A stretch of DNA of 64,000 nucleotides from JAXLQL01 sp046331625 (GTDB taxonomy: Bacteria > Acidobacteriota > Terriglobia > Bryobacterales > Bryobacteraceae). Every line of letters starts with the position of its first letter. The first letter of the stretch is position 1. The position numbers were made by a program, and so were the translations under genes. This document shows positions 43,117 to 52,424 of this stretch, piece by piece. The DNA lies in assembly GCA_046331625.1 (NCBI GenBank), contig JAXLQL010000004.1, positions 124,001 to 188,000 on the forward strand, read 5' to 3'. A model generated the notes under the pieces. It was given only the letters and a program-made list of their open reading frames with translations. It was not told the origin of the DNA and ran no database searches.

Positions 43117-46100
43117 TCAGAAGTCGAAGCGGCCGGCTAACTGAATGTTCCGCGGACCGGCCTGCAGACTCCGGATGACGCCGAAATTGGGCGCGCCGAG
43201 TGTAGACGACGGAGCGCCAAGTTGCACGCGATTGAAGAAGTTCTGCGACTCCATGCGCACCGTGAATCGCTTGCGCTCGGCGATGGCGAACGCCTTCTGC
43301 ACGGCGAAATCGACCTGGGCCAAGCCGGGCGATCGCAGGATGTTCTTCCCTTGCGCGCCCCACACATAGTTGGGCGGCAGAGCAAAGGCAGCGGGGTTGA
43401 ACCAACGGTCGCGCGTCTGTGTGCCTTCGTTGGGATTGCCCACCACGTTGGCTCGGTTGCTCCCGGCGCCATTGTTCATCACCTGGCCTGTGACGCCCAC
43501 GGTGTACGGGAATCCGCCTTGCAGCGTGATGAGGCCCGATGTTTCCCAGCCGCCGATGACCGCACGCGCGGCTTTGTTCCACGACGCGAGCTTGGGCAAA
43601 TGATAGCCGTACGCCGTCACCCAGCGTTTGCGAAAATCGTAATTCGCCGGACCGTAGTCATACCGGAAATTGAACGTGTCGTTGAGTGTGCCATCCGTTC
43701 CCGTCGAGTACGTAAGCGCCTTCGAGAACGTGAATGCGCTCTGCAGGAAGAATCCGTGCCACTCCTGCTGCTTCAGCGTGATCTCGAGTCCGTTGTAGTT
43801 GCTGTCGTTGATCGGCAGGAACTGCCAGAAGAACCCGACGTTCGGATACGGCCGGCTATCCTGCAGCGCGCGTGGACTCGGCGCCGGTGTGTTGCCGGGC
43901 GCGAGCGTGGGGAAGGCGAGCGCGCGCTGGCCCGTGTAGCCGAGCTCGATCGCCGTGCGGCGGAAGGGATTGAATTGCACGTTGAAGCTCCACTTCTGCG
44001 TGTAGGGATCGTGGCGGTCGAGCGGTCCATAATATGCGCCGAACGTGCGCGCCGCGAGTGCTCCGATCGCTCCGCCAGCCGGAAAGCCTTGGCGTGGGAT
44101 GATCGGCTTGTCGAGTTCGCTGGCGAGCGAGAAGTCGAAGAAGAACGGGCTGCCTTCGGTCCCAGCGTTGTTGAAGTTGTTTGACACCGTGACGCCGTAG
44201 AAGATGCCGTACCCGCCGCGAACCACGACGTTGCGCCCCATGTTGTAGGCGAAGCCCGCGCGCGGCGAGTAGTTCTTCCAGTTTTTGTGCGGAACGATCT
44301 CGCTCAGCGACGAGTAGCGCCAGCCCGCGGGAAGATCACCGTTGGGGAACTTGAGAAGATCGCGCACGATGCCACGCGTGCTCGCGGGCAACAAGCGCTC
44401 GCCGGTCTTGAGGTCGAAGTTGCCGATGCGGTCTTGCTCTTCTGACCACGGCCCGAAGTAATCCCACCGCACGCCCGCGTTGAGCGTGAGTTTCGAGTTC
44501 GCGCGGAAGTCGTCTTGCACGAATCCGCTAACGCGCGAGCTGCGGATGCGGACGCCATCGAACTGGTAGTTGGTGGAAAAGGCGCGAGCCTGAGCGAGCA
44601 GCGCATCGGACATGCCGGTGCGGAGCGCTTCGAGCGCGGCTCCAACTACGGGCGTGGAGTATGTGCCGTCATACGTCAGGCTGCCGCCGCCGTTGCGCCC
44701 CTGGAATCGATTGTTGGCGATGCGCCCGACGTCAGCGCCGATCTTGATGGCGTGGCGGCCGCGCTGCCAGCTCAGGTTGTCCATGAACTGCCACGAGTGC
44801 TCCACCAGAAAGAACGGCGTGGGCACGCTCGCGATGGGGCGGATGATGGAGCTACCGGTGAAGTTGCGGATGCTGAAAGCAGGGAATCCCTTGGCGAAGC
44901 TGACGGTGTTCCAGTTGGGAATCTTGAACTCGTCCATCACGTTCTCGGAGTTCAACATCTCGTTGCCGAAGTGGAGATAGTTGTACCCGGCGCGGGCTTC
45001 GTTGACGAGCGTGGGCGCGAAGACGTGCGTGTAGGTGAGTCCGGTGTTGGTGCCGTCGAGCGCGGCGCGCGCGCCGAGGCGGTCGGCGGGCATCCAGAAC
45101 GAGCGGCGGCGGCCTCCGCGTTGTTGCGAGAATCGTCCGGTGACGGTGTTCTTGGAGTTGACGGCGATGTCGGTTTTCGCGTTGTAGGAGTTGAGGCTGT
45201 CGTTGTTGCGCTCGGAGATCAGATAGTTGTTTCGAACGTTCGGGTTCGGATCTCGATAATTGATGTCGGGAAAGTAGCTGAGGAGCTTGGTGGTCATGCC
45301 GTCAATGCGCGAAGACGGGACCGTGTTGTTCGGGAACGGCGTGCGGCGGCCGACGTTGACGCCGCCCGCGGTAGTGGTGTCGGGGTCGGCGTAGACGATG
45401 TTCGAGTCACTGAAGATCCCGCGCCGCTCATTCGTCGAAGGCATGATGTAGGTATTGATGGAACTGCTGGGATTGCGCAGGCCTTCGTAGTTCCCGAAGA
45501 GGAAGACCTTGTTCCTCACGATGGGCAGGCCGAGCCCGGCGCCGAACTGATTGCGGCGTAACGGCTGTTTGGCGGGATTAGTGCCGGTGAAATCGAAGGG
45601 GCGGGCATCGAACTTGTCGTTGCGGACATAGTCATAGCCGAAGCCGTGCCACTCATTGGTGCCGGACTTGATGGCCACATTGACCACCCCGCCGCCTGAT
45701 CGGCCGAACTCGGCCGAGTACTGCGAGGTCTGGATGGCGAACTCCTGAATGGCGTCAATGGCGGGAGTAACTCCCATGGCGCCGGAGAATTCCATGTTAT
45801 TCGAGATGCCGTCGATGATGAAGTTGTTCGCCTCGGCCGAGGCGCCGCCGATGGTGACCGCCGCGCCGGAGAAATCGCGCTGGCGGGAAGCGGGCGGTCC
45901 GTTGGTGGTGCCGGGGACGAGCGCGGCGAGGGCGAGGAAGTTGCGCCCGAAGACGGGGATCTCCTGAAGGACCTGGCGCGAGATGACGCCGCCGACTTCG
46001 GGCGTGTCGGTCTTGATGAGCGGAGTTGCGCCGGTGACCTCGACGGTCTGGGTGGTCTCGCCGACTTGGAGCGCGAGGTCCACGCGGACGCGCGCTTTGA

Positions 46101-46374
46101 CGGTGATCGGTACGGGCGGATGGACAACCTTCTTGAAGCCGCTCGACTCGGCGCTGACGGAGTAGGTCCCGAGAGGCAGATTGGTGACGACGTATTCGCC
46201 GGCCGCGTCAGTGGTGGTGTTGCGCGCGACGCCGGTGAGCGTGTTGGTGACCGTTACGGTGATGTTGGGCATTACGGCTCCGGTGGGGTCGGTGACGGTG
46301 CCCAGGATCGTACCTTCGGTGGCTTGCGACAAGGCGAGCGTAGAGAAGAGGACAAGCAACGAAAGGATTCTCAT
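43117..46374 (-). CDS. TonB-dependent receptor, Oar-like with carboxypeptidase-regulatory-like domain (2)
   Basis: 1085 residues from the ATG at 46374 (MRILSLLVLFSTLALSQATE, signal peptide); an ATG at 46386 is also possible, but the frame beyond it to 46707 is the repeat region. A CarboxypepD_reg domain (GTILGTVTDPTGAVMPNIT, GEYVVTNLPLGTYSVSAES), a plug (PVFGRNFLALAALVPGT, FGRSGGGVVNVAIKSGTN) and a large barrel ending NIQLAGRFDF with an aromatic last residue follow. An outer-membrane receptor for an unknown large substrate. It lies upstream of the ADOP permease gene in the same direction, 55 bases apart with a REP-like element between. Confidence 0.92.
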   Translation of the reverse strand: MRILSLLVLFSTLALSQATEGTILGTVTDPTGAVMPNITVTVTNTLTGVARNTTTDAAGEYVVTNLPLGTYSVSAESSGFKKVVHPPVPITVKARVRVDLALQVGETTQTVEVTGATPLIKTDTPEVGGVISRQVLQEIPVFGRNFLALAALVPGTTNGPPASRQRDFSGAAVTIGGASAEANNFIIDGISNNMEFSGAMGVTPAIDAIQEFAIQTSQYSAEFGRSGGGVVNVAIKSGTNEWHGFGYDYVRNDKFDARPFDFTGTNPAKQPLRRNQFGAGLGLPIVRNKVFLFGNYEGLRNPSSSINTYIMPSTNERRGIFSDSNIVYADPDTTTAGGVNVGRRTPFPNNTVPSSRIDGMTTKLLSYFPDINYRDPNPNVRNNYLISERNNDSLNSYNAKTDIAVNSKNTVTGRFSQQRGGRRRSFWMPADRLGARAALDGTNTGLTYTHVFAPTLVNEARAGYNYLHFGNEMLNSENVMDEFKIPNWNTVSFAKGFPAFSIRNFTGSSIIRPIASVPTPFFLVEHSWQFMDNLSWQRGRHAIKIGADVGRIANNRFQGRNGGGSLTYDGTYSTPVVGAALEALRTGMSDALLAQARAFSTNYQFDGVRIRSSRVSGFVQDDFRANSKLTLNAGVRWDYFGPWSEEQDRIGNFDLKTGERLLPASTRGIVRDLLKFPNGDLPAGWRYSSLSEIVPHKNWKNYSPRAGFAYNMGRNVVVRGGYGIFYGVTVSNNFNNAGTEGSPFFFDFSLASELDKPIIPRQGFPAGGAIGALAARTFGAYYGPLDRHDPYTQKWSFNVQFNPFRRTAIELGYTGQRALAFPTLAPGNTPAPSPRALQDSRPYPNVGFFWQFLPINDSNYNGLEITLKQQEWHGFFLQSAFTFSKALTYSTGTDGTLNDTFNFRYDYGPANYDFRKRWVTAYGYHLPKLASWNKAARAVIGGWETSGLITLQGGFPYTVGVTGQVMNNGAGSNRANVVGNPNEGTQTRDRWFNPAAFALPPNYVWGAQGKNILRSPGLAQVDFAVQKAFAIAERKRFTVRMESQNFFNRVQLGAPSSTLGAPNFGVIRSLQAGPRNIQLAGRFDF

Positions 46375-46462
46375 GGCGATTAACATATAACCCTCAGCGG
46401 CGGGATGCAAGGGGTTGTTGAGCGAGCGACTGCGTGGCGGTGGGTGTTGCAGGGCGAGGGTA

Positions 46463-46790
46463 GTGGGTTCGTTCGGCAATCTCGCGTTTGCGCAGAGCTT
46501 GGGAGTTCGTTTTGCAGATTTGCTTTCTGAGGGTCCCGCGGTGAGTTCGTTCTGTCGTGTCAAGAGCGGGCTGAGCCGGACTCCGCGTGGCGCGTGCGTG
46601 GATTTGGGTTCGTTCCGTAGCCGCGCGCTTCGACTGAGCGACGGATATTGCGGGAGCGCCGGAGGCTGCGCTCGACCTTGCAGGTTTCCATTGGCGTGGA
46701 CTTGCAAGCATTGGAGCTGTGGGTTCGTTTTCTCTACTGCGTGTTTGCGCTCGCCGGGGCGAGGAGTTGGTTTTGCAAATTTGGTTCAGC
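46463..46790. repeat. Degenerate GGGTTCGTT-type repeat cluster in a gene-free region
   Basis: Between 46387 and 47168 no gene is convincing. The motif (T)GGGTTCGTT or a close variant recurs near 46463, 46501 (GGGAGTTCGTTTTGCAGATT), 46541, 46604, 46721 and 46762 (GAGTTGGTTTTGCAAATTTG), at uneven spacing of 40-115 bases. The reverse complement gives frames rich in NEPT and KTNS, a look I associate with Acidobacterial intergenic repeats. Confidence 0.6.
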
Positions 46791-47168
46791 ATGGTGTTCC
46801 GGGCGCTCGCTTCACGGAGCTGCAGCGGTGGCCCATTCGCAGGATCGCGTGGATGTCAAGGGGACACGCAAAATCGTTGAAGCGCGGAGGTGGGGTAAGT
46901 GGCTGCGCGCGAAAGGGTTCGGGGAGCAGAAAAATATTGGAACGACTCGTGATGACGCAGTGAGAGTGCTCCGAGCGCGTGGCACGGTCGCCTCTGCCGT
47001 GGCCCTCCGTCTGATCTGGAAATAGTTCCGCAAGCCCTGGCGATCTTTGACCTGCTGCTCTCCCACTCATAGATGACGGCCGGTTCGAGCCATTCGAAGT
47101 CGAACGGAAAGTTTGGCTCTGCACGCTCGCCATGATGGACCGCCCTCCGTCAAGAAAGGGAAAAAAGT

Positions 47169-47843
47169 ATGAATCGAATGACTTGCCGGCCCGGCCGCGG
47201 AAGTGTGGCGCAGGGCAAGGCCGGTGCGTCGGTGATCCTGCTGCCGCTCCTTGTCAGCGTTGCCTTGCTCGCTGCTCCCGCGGTGCAGGCGCAATCGCCG
47301 AACCAGATACTCGTCGACGCCGAGAAGCAGATGCAGAGCGCGATTGACCAATTGAAGATAGATCTTTCGGCAATCACGGCAAGCAGGGCGACTCCAGGGA
47401 TGTTCGCGAAGGTGGTTGTCAACTACTACGGGGCCCCGACGCCAGTTCCGCAACTGGCCACCATCAGCATTCCAGAGGCGCGCATGGCTGTCATCAAGCC
47501 CTTTGACACCCAGATGCTTGCGCCGATAGCCAGCGCGGTCAGCACCTCTCTTGGGATTTCGCCGAGTAATGACGGCATCGTGCTTCGCGTTGTCCTGCCG
47601 CAGATGACCGAGGAACGGCGTCGAGAACTCATCAATACCGCAAGGCAGAAGACGGATGCCGCCAAGGTGGCCATTCGGAACGTACGGCGCAAGACCAGAG
47701 ACCAGCTCGAGGGCTTGGTCAGGGCTGGAACCGCGACTGCGGCTGACGTCACGAAGGCGGAGAAGGATCTCGACAGCCTGACGAACAGATACGCAGCGCA
47801 GGCCGATGAACTGGAGAAGGCCAAGGAGCAGGAACTGCTGTAG
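47169..47843 (+). CDS. Ribosome recycling factor paralogue with N-terminal export signal
   Basis: 224 residues. Residues ~48-224 match ribosome recycling factor along its whole length: DAEKQMQSAIDQLKIDL, SRATPGMFAKVVVNYYGAP, PVPQLATISIPEARMAVI, ISPSNDGIVLRVVLP, TEERRRELINTARQ, KVAIRNVRRKTRDQLEGL, TKAEKDLDSLTNRYAAQ. Residues 1-42 are not part of RRF and form a classical signal sequence (basic RPGRG, hydrophobic ILLPLLVSVALLAAP, then AVQAQ for cleavage). The normal frr gene sits near rpsB-tsf-pyrH; this one stands alone. If exported, it cannot act on ribosomes, so a new role must be assumed. GAAAGGG precedes the start. Confidence 0.85.
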   Translation: MNRMTCRPGRGSVAQGKAGASVILLPLLVSVALLAAPAVQAQSPNQILVDAEKQMQSAIDQLKIDLSAITASRATPGMFAKVVVNYYGAPTPVPQLATISIPEARMAVIKPFDTQMLAPIASAVSTSLGISPSNDGIVLRVVLPQMTEERRRELINTARQKTDAAKVAIRNVRRKTRDQLEGLVRAGTATAADVTKAEKDLDSLTNRYAAQADELEKAKEQELL

Positions 47844-47886
47844 GTCTGAGCCGTCTTCACGGATCGCCGCCAGGGGTGGTCCGCTT

Positions 47887-47931
47887 CCGGAATCGGGCGG
47901 GTACGGTCTGCGGTCCGCCCGCAGTTTCCGG
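47887..47931. other. Hairpin 3' of the RRF-like gene
   Basis: CCGGAA...GGGCGG at 47887-47900 pairs with CCGCCC...TTCCGG at 47915-47931, with a small internal bulge and a 14-base loop. There is no U run after it, so it is not a standard terminator. Confidence 0.45.
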
Positions 47932-48234
47932 AGAGGGCACGTTTGCCCGGTGGGCATCGCTGTCACGTGCGGGAGGTCAGATGGGGTCCGGTGACCGAGT
48001 CTGAGACGATGAAGCGGCGGCTGCGGGAAGCACGCGTGGGCGAGCCGGGTCTGGTTCTGGATGAGGCGGTGGCGAAGCCCGGATTGTTCGGTCGTTAGAG
48101 ATATGCGGAGCCGATCGAGCAGGATCTCTCCGGTTGCTGGTCAAGGCGCATTTGATCAAGAGCATCGGCTCATTTATCGAGTGCAGCCCGGCAAGATCCG
48201 GCCTGCCGTTACCACTATTGATTGACGCTGAGCA

Positions 48235-48276
48235 GCGGGACTGAGGTCCCGCGCTGGCTTGAAGCCAGGCCCGCTT
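48235..48276 (-). repeat. REP-like palindromic element
   Basis: GCGGGACTGAGGTCCCGC followed by GCTGGCTTGAAGCCAGGC: the same double hairpin as at 43073-43113 with compensating changes in the second stem. Confidence 0.8.
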
Positions 48277-48289
48277 GCCGATCGCGCGT

Positions 48290-48441
48290 CGATCGATGAC
48301 GCCGAGTTGGCGGAGGCCGTGCTCGGCCATCAGTCCGCGGACGCGGCTGTCCAGGGAAGATGCGCCGAGCGCTCGCTCATTGCCGGCCTCACTCGGACGA
48401 TGGGGGGCAGCTTGCGAGCAAGGAGCCGTCCGTATTGTTTC
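48290..48441 (-). pseudogene. Relic of a HigA-type antitoxin
   Basis: Two stretches match the intact HigA gene at 54083-54493. The reverse strand reads RVRGLMAEHGLRQ (HigA: RLRSLMAEHGLRQ), and in another frame AAGCTGCCCCCCATCGTC-like sequence matches GRLLARKLPAVIR. The intervening ~200 bases of HigA are deleted. Nothing functional remains. Confidence 0.65.
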
Positions 48442-48472
48442 GATCGATCTCCGGCATCGCGGCAAGGCGACC

Positions 48473-48817
48473 TTATCGGCCGAGAACAATATCGATGCCG
48501 CAAAGGATCGATGCCATCGCATTCCTACTCAATTTCGCGATGCGCTCGGTCAACAGTTGCTTGTCGAGGCTGACAATCTGCGTCGGATTGGCCACCGAGT
48601 CCTTGGGCAAGCCAGCCGCCCGTGCACTGAGCAAAACGTTACCCGGCGCTTCAGCATACCTCAGGTTGCTCGTGAGCGGCACGCAAACTACGGTTGCAAG
48701 CCGGCTGCGATTCAGATGGTCGCTCTGGACGACGACTACCGGCCGCCGGAACCCAGGCCCGGAACCAGTAGGCGAGGGCAGATCCGCCCACCAGACCTCG
48801 CCCTGCCCGACTACCAT
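48473..48817 (-). CDS. MazF-family toxin (2)
   Basis: 114 residues: VGQGEVWWADLPSPTGSGPGF, RRPVVVVQSDHLNRS (conserved RRPVVVVQ), TVVCVPLTSNLRYAEAPGNVL, LPKDSVANPTQIVSLDKQL. All MazF landmarks are present, including the Thr in VPLTSN. An mRNA-cleaving toxin. Its start overlaps the antitoxin stop by 7 bases. It is only distantly similar to the MazF/PemK-like protein at 21581-21895. Confidence 0.92.
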   Translation of the reverse strand: MVVGQGEVWWADLPSPTGSGPGFRRPVVVVQSDHLNRSRLATVVCVPLTSNLRYAEAPGNVLLSARAAGLPKDSVANPTQIVSLDKQLLTERIAKLSRNAMASILCGIDIVLGR

Positions 48818-49047
48818 TCGACGCGCGCCAAGGCACGAACGGACGCAGCGGAGGTAAACGGATCAGCCGCATCGCCCGTGGCGTCAATCACTCGATTCAT
48901 GGCATCGGTGATCTCGTCGCCGGAATGGCGATTGAGATACTCGTCAAGGGCATCGCTAAAAACCTGGCTGCGGGACCGTTTGGCGCGCCGGGCAAACAGT
49001 TCGGCCCGCTCGAAAATGCTGTCGGGTATGGATACCGCAGTTTTCAT
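48811..49047 (-). CDS. MazE-like ribbon-helix-helix antitoxin (2)
   Basis: 78 residues. The N-terminus is a ribbon-helix-helix: MKTAVSIPDSIFERAELFAR, RAKRSRSQVFSDALDEYL. The C-terminal tail (DATGDAADPFTSAASVRALARVEW) should wrap the toxin. The antitoxin comes first and overlaps the MazF gene. The upstream segment ACTAGTATAACC on the reverse-strand side may hold the autoregulated promoter. Confidence 0.88.
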   Translation of the reverse strand: MKTAVSIPDSIFERAELFARRAKRSRSQVFSDALDEYLNRHSGDEITDAMNRVIDATGDAADPFTSAASVRALARVEW

Positions 49048-49105
49048 ACCACTAGTATAACCGGGGTGCCCGGCTCGGGCATTGGCCGAGCGCCCCCGGC
49101 TCGAA

Positions 49106-52100
49106 TCAGAACAGGAGCTTCAATCCAAACTGGACCACGCGTGCTTCCACCGTCGTCCCAGTGATCTTGCCCAGCGACCCCGGCGCCGAAAGGTTCGCAC
49201 CCGGCGCGCTGAAGCTCGGCGTATTCGGCAAGTTGAAGAACTCGCCGCGGAACTGCACTTCGCGCGACTCGCCGAAGCTGAAGCTCTTGAGCAAGCTGAG
49301 GTCGATGATTCGCTGTCCGGGGCTCCAGAGCATGTTCCGCGCGGCATTCCCGAACGTGTACGGCGCGGGAATCGCGAATGCGGCCGGGTTGAACCATTGA
49401 TTGATGTTACGTTGCGACCCGTAGAGATCGTTCGACACCACATTCGCGCGGTTGGCGTACCAGCCGGGGAGAGAGTTGGCCGCGAAGCCGGGGGTGAACG
49501 GCGTGCCACCGCGGAACTGCAGGATGCCTGCCACTTGCCAGCCTCCGATGAGGTAGTTGGCGGGTCCGGTGACGGCGGCGAACTTGCGGCCCTTGCCGAA
49601 CGGCAGGTCGTAGGTGATCGACGTGTAGGCCACGTGGCGGCGGATCTGGTCGCCGTTGCCGCGGTCGAGCGCGGCGTTGTAGGGGTTTTGCGGCGTTCCC
49701 ACGATCGGAACATTATCCAGAGTTTTGTTCAGAGTGTAGTTCGTCTGCAGGTAGAGTCCGTTGGCCCAGCGGCGGATGAGTTCGATCTGCAACTGGTGCG
49801 TGATGGAGCTGCCGTTGGGATCGAGGGTCGAGATGCTGGCGAACGGCTGATACGGCCGCAGCGCTTGCAAGGTCGCGCCGGGCGTTTTTCCGTCGGGCAA
49901 ATTGCGCTCGTAGGTGTACCACGGCACGCTCGTTCCCTTGTTGCCGATGTAGGAGAAGCGGAGGCCGAAGTCCTTGATGATTTCGCGTTCGAGCGTCATG
50001 TTCCACTGCTGCGCGTAGGTGTTGGTGACGCGGCGATTGACGGCGGTGATGTTCGGATTCGGCGAGATGGCGCCGCCGCCTGGGAACGGATTGGCGAGGC
50101 TCAGCAGCGGCGAACCAGCGCCACCGTCAAAGCTCTCGGACAACTGGAACGGCGTATTCGTGAGCGAGATCTGGCGGATCCCGATGTAGACCGGGATGAT
50201 GTTGTAGAAGATCCCATAGCCGCCGCGGACCACAGTCTTGTTGCCGCCGAAGGGGCGATAGGCGAAGCCGATGCGAGGACCGAGGTTGTTGTGGTCGGCG
50301 AGAATCACGTCGCTGCCCCAGTTGTTGGCTTCGGAGCCGACGTACGGATAGGCTTGCACCAGGCGCGGAAGGGCGAGACGAGGAAGCTGGCCGCCTGCCG
50401 TGCGGATCACGTACTTGCCGGCGCCGAAGTCAAAGTTGGCGAACGAGCCATCGCGCTCTTGCGTCTGCGTTTGCAGCGTGTATCGCATTCCGAGATTCAA
50501 GGTGAGCTTCGAACTCACACGCCAGTCATCCTGGAAGTACGCTCCGTAGCGAGTGAAGTAGAGCAGGTTGACGAGGCTGGGTGTTCCGCGAACCGCGCTG
50601 ATCGGGAAGCCGAGCAGGAAGTCCGCATAAGCGGCGCCGAGCCCCGAGCCCGAGTAGCGATTCGCGAAGCTGAACGAGCCGAACTGCCCACCGCCGGCAG
50701 CCGGATTGCTCGATACGCGGCTGAAGGCAACGTCAATACCCGTCTTGAAGGTGTGCGCGCCGCGGACGAAGCTGAAGTTGTCGATCAGTTCCTGAGTGAT
50801 CTGCGGGGCGCGATCGGAACCGCCGGAGTCGCCGATGGAGTTGAAGCCGGCGATGCCGATGGAAGGCAATCCACCGATCGGCAGCGGCTTGTAAAGAGAC
50901 GGGAACAGGCTCGAGGGATCGAAGCTGGTGTTCTGGCCGATCCGGATGGAAGCGTGGTTGAAGTATGCGTAACGGAATTCGTTGGTTTTGTTTCCGCCAA
51001 TCACGCGCGTATAGGTGGCCCCGGCCGACTTGGTGATGTAGCCGCCATCGGAGAAGTTTCCATACGCACGCGGGCCGCCGTTGTAGACGAAGTAGGGGTC
51101 GCCCTTGGAGTAGCTGAGCACCACGCTGAGATTGTTGGTCGCGTTGACGTTGTGGTCGCCGCGAGCGGTATAGCGGTTGACGCCGATGATGTTCGGCACG
51201 GTGTCGAAGTAGTTCACACCGGTGCCGGCGGCGGCAGCGCTACCCGGAGCATTGGGTAGCGGCACGAATTCGAGCAGCTTCAAGGAACGCGAATCGAGGC
51301 GGGCAGTGGGAATCCGTTGATTCGGGAACGGCGTCCGTGCGGCGAGGCTGGTGCCAGAGAGCGGGTCGGCGATGACAGGGAGTCCCGTGAAATCGCCTTG
51401 GCGCATCGCTTGGGTTCCGAACGAAAACCCCGCGCTCGTCGACTGCCGTTGCCGCAAGCCCTCATAGGACCCGAAGAAGAACGTCTTGTTCTTGATCACC
51501 GGACCACCCACCGTCGCCCCAAACTCATTTCGGTTGAAAGGCGGCCGCGGCACATTGTTCGCGTTCGAGAAGAACGCATTGGCGGCGAGCGCCTTGTTGC
51601 GGTTGAACTCGAACACGGACCCGTGGAACTGATTCGTTCCGCCCTTGCTGATGATGGAGACCGCGGCCGACCCTTCGTGTTCGGCCTTGGCATTGGTGGT
51701 CTCGATTTTGAATTCCTGGATGGTGTCGACCGAGGGCGTGGTGGAAAGCGCGGTGCGATAGCTGTACGCCGCGCCGCCGTTGCCGAGGTCGTTGAAGCTC
51801 ACGCCATCAATGGTGAAGAAGTTGCCGCCCCAGTGGAGCGAGCCGGCGAGCTTGGGGTTTGATGGCGAGTCCGACGTGTTGCCGGCGGTGACGAGCAGCA
51901 GCCGATCGAGCGTGCGGCCGTTGAGCGGCAGCGTCACCACGCTATGTGCGTCGACGTTCGAGGCAACCGATGACGTTTCCGACTGCACCACGGGCGGAGC
52001 GGCTGTCACGTTGACGCTCTGCTCCACCGCGCCCGGCTCGAGGCGAATGTCGGTGCGGACCGTCTGGTTCAAGAGCAGCCGAATGCTCGCGACCTCGACG

Positions 52101-52348
52101 GTGCGGAAGCCGGTGAACTCGGCGCGCACGCGATAGGTCGCGGCCGGAAGGTTGGGGACGGTGTAGTCGCCCGCAGTGTTCGAAGTGGTCTCGACGGTGA
52201 CGCCGGTGCCGTCATTGATGACGCGGATCTTCACGCCGGCGATGACGCCACCCGAAGGATCGGAGACCGTGCCGACCAGCGCTCCGGTGGTGCTTTGGGC
52301 CAGCAGGCCCGCGAAGGACAAGAACAAACTCGCAACAACCCGTTTCAT
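49106..52348 (-). CDS. TonB-dependent receptor, Oar-like with carboxypeptidase-regulatory-like domain (3)
   Basis: 1080 residues with signal peptide MKRVVASLFLSFAGLLAQ. The CarboxypepD_reg domain is GALVGTVSDPSGGVIAGVK, GDYTVPNLPAATYRVRAEF; the plug region is ALSTTPSVDTIQEFKI and AEHEGSAAVSIISKGGTN; the barrel ends VVQFGLKLLF with terminal Phe. It precedes the MazEF pair and follows the sulfatase gene in the same direction (76-base gap), suggesting that the receptor imports products of sulfated polymer degradation (inference). Confidence 0.92.
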   Translation of the reverse strand: MKRVVASLFLSFAGLLAQSTTGALVGTVSDPSGGVIAGVKIRVINDGTGVTVETTSNTAGDYTVPNLPAATYRVRAEFTGFRTVEVASIRLLLNQTVRTDIRLEPGAVEQSVNVTAAPPVVQSETSSVASNVDAHSVVTLPLNGRTLDRLLLVTAGNTSDSPSNPKLAGSLHWGGNFFTIDGVSFNDLGNGGAAYSYRTALSTTPSVDTIQEFKIETTNAKAEHEGSAAVSIISKGGTNQFHGSVFEFNRNKALAANAFFSNANNVPRPPFNRNEFGATVGGPVIKNKTFFFGSYEGLRQRQSTSAGFSFGTQAMRQGDFTGLPVIADPLSGTSLAARTPFPNQRIPTARLDSRSLKLLEFVPLPNAPGSAAAAGTGVNYFDTVPNIIGVNRYTARGDHNVNATNNLSVVLSYSKGDPYFVYNGGPRAYGNFSDGGYITKSAGATYTRVIGGNKTNEFRYAYFNHASIRIGQNTSFDPSSLFPSLYKPLPIGGLPSIGIAGFNSIGDSGGSDRAPQITQELIDNFSFVRGAHTFKTGIDVAFSRVSSNPAAGGGQFGSFSFANRYSGSGLGAAYADFLLGFPISAVRGTPSLVNLLYFTRYGAYFQDDWRVSSKLTLNLGMRYTLQTQTQERDGSFANFDFGAGKYVIRTAGGQLPRLALPRLVQAYPYVGSEANNWGSDVILADHNNLGPRIGFAYRPFGGNKTVVRGGYGIFYNIIPVYIGIRQISLTNTPFQLSESFDGGAGSPLLSLANPFPGGGAISPNPNITAVNRRVTNTYAQQWNMTLEREIIKDFGLRFSYIGNKGTSVPWYTYERNLPDGKTPGATLQALRPYQPFASISTLDPNGSSITHQLQIELIRRWANGLYLQTNYTLNKTLDNVPIVGTPQNPYNAALDRGNGDQIRRHVAYTSITYDLPFGKGRKFAAVTGPANYLIGGWQVAGILQFRGGTPFTPGFAANSLPGWYANRANVVSNDLYGSQRNINQWFNPAAFAIPAPYTFGNAARNMLWSPGQRIIDLSLLKSFSFGESREVQFRGEFFNLPNTPSFSAPGANLSAPGSLGKITGTTVEARVVQFGLKLLF

Positions 52349-52424
52349 TGCAGGTGCTCCTGAAGTTGGATTAGGATGCCCCTACGATATCACGGAAGCG
52401 GCCATTGCGGTGAACACGGCGGCG

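Noticed and set aside
46394..47133. Several frames of 90-180 residues in the repeat-rich region before the RRF-like gene
   Set aside because: They consist of translated GGGTTCGTT-type repeats (NEPT, KTNS) and lack ribosome sites.
47977..48522. A 181-residue frame on the reverse strand
   Set aside because: It contains only a HigA relic fragment and antisense MazF sequence.
49082..51259. A 725-residue frame antisense to the third receptor
   Set aside because: No motif, shadow composition, and the opposite strand is a clear receptor.
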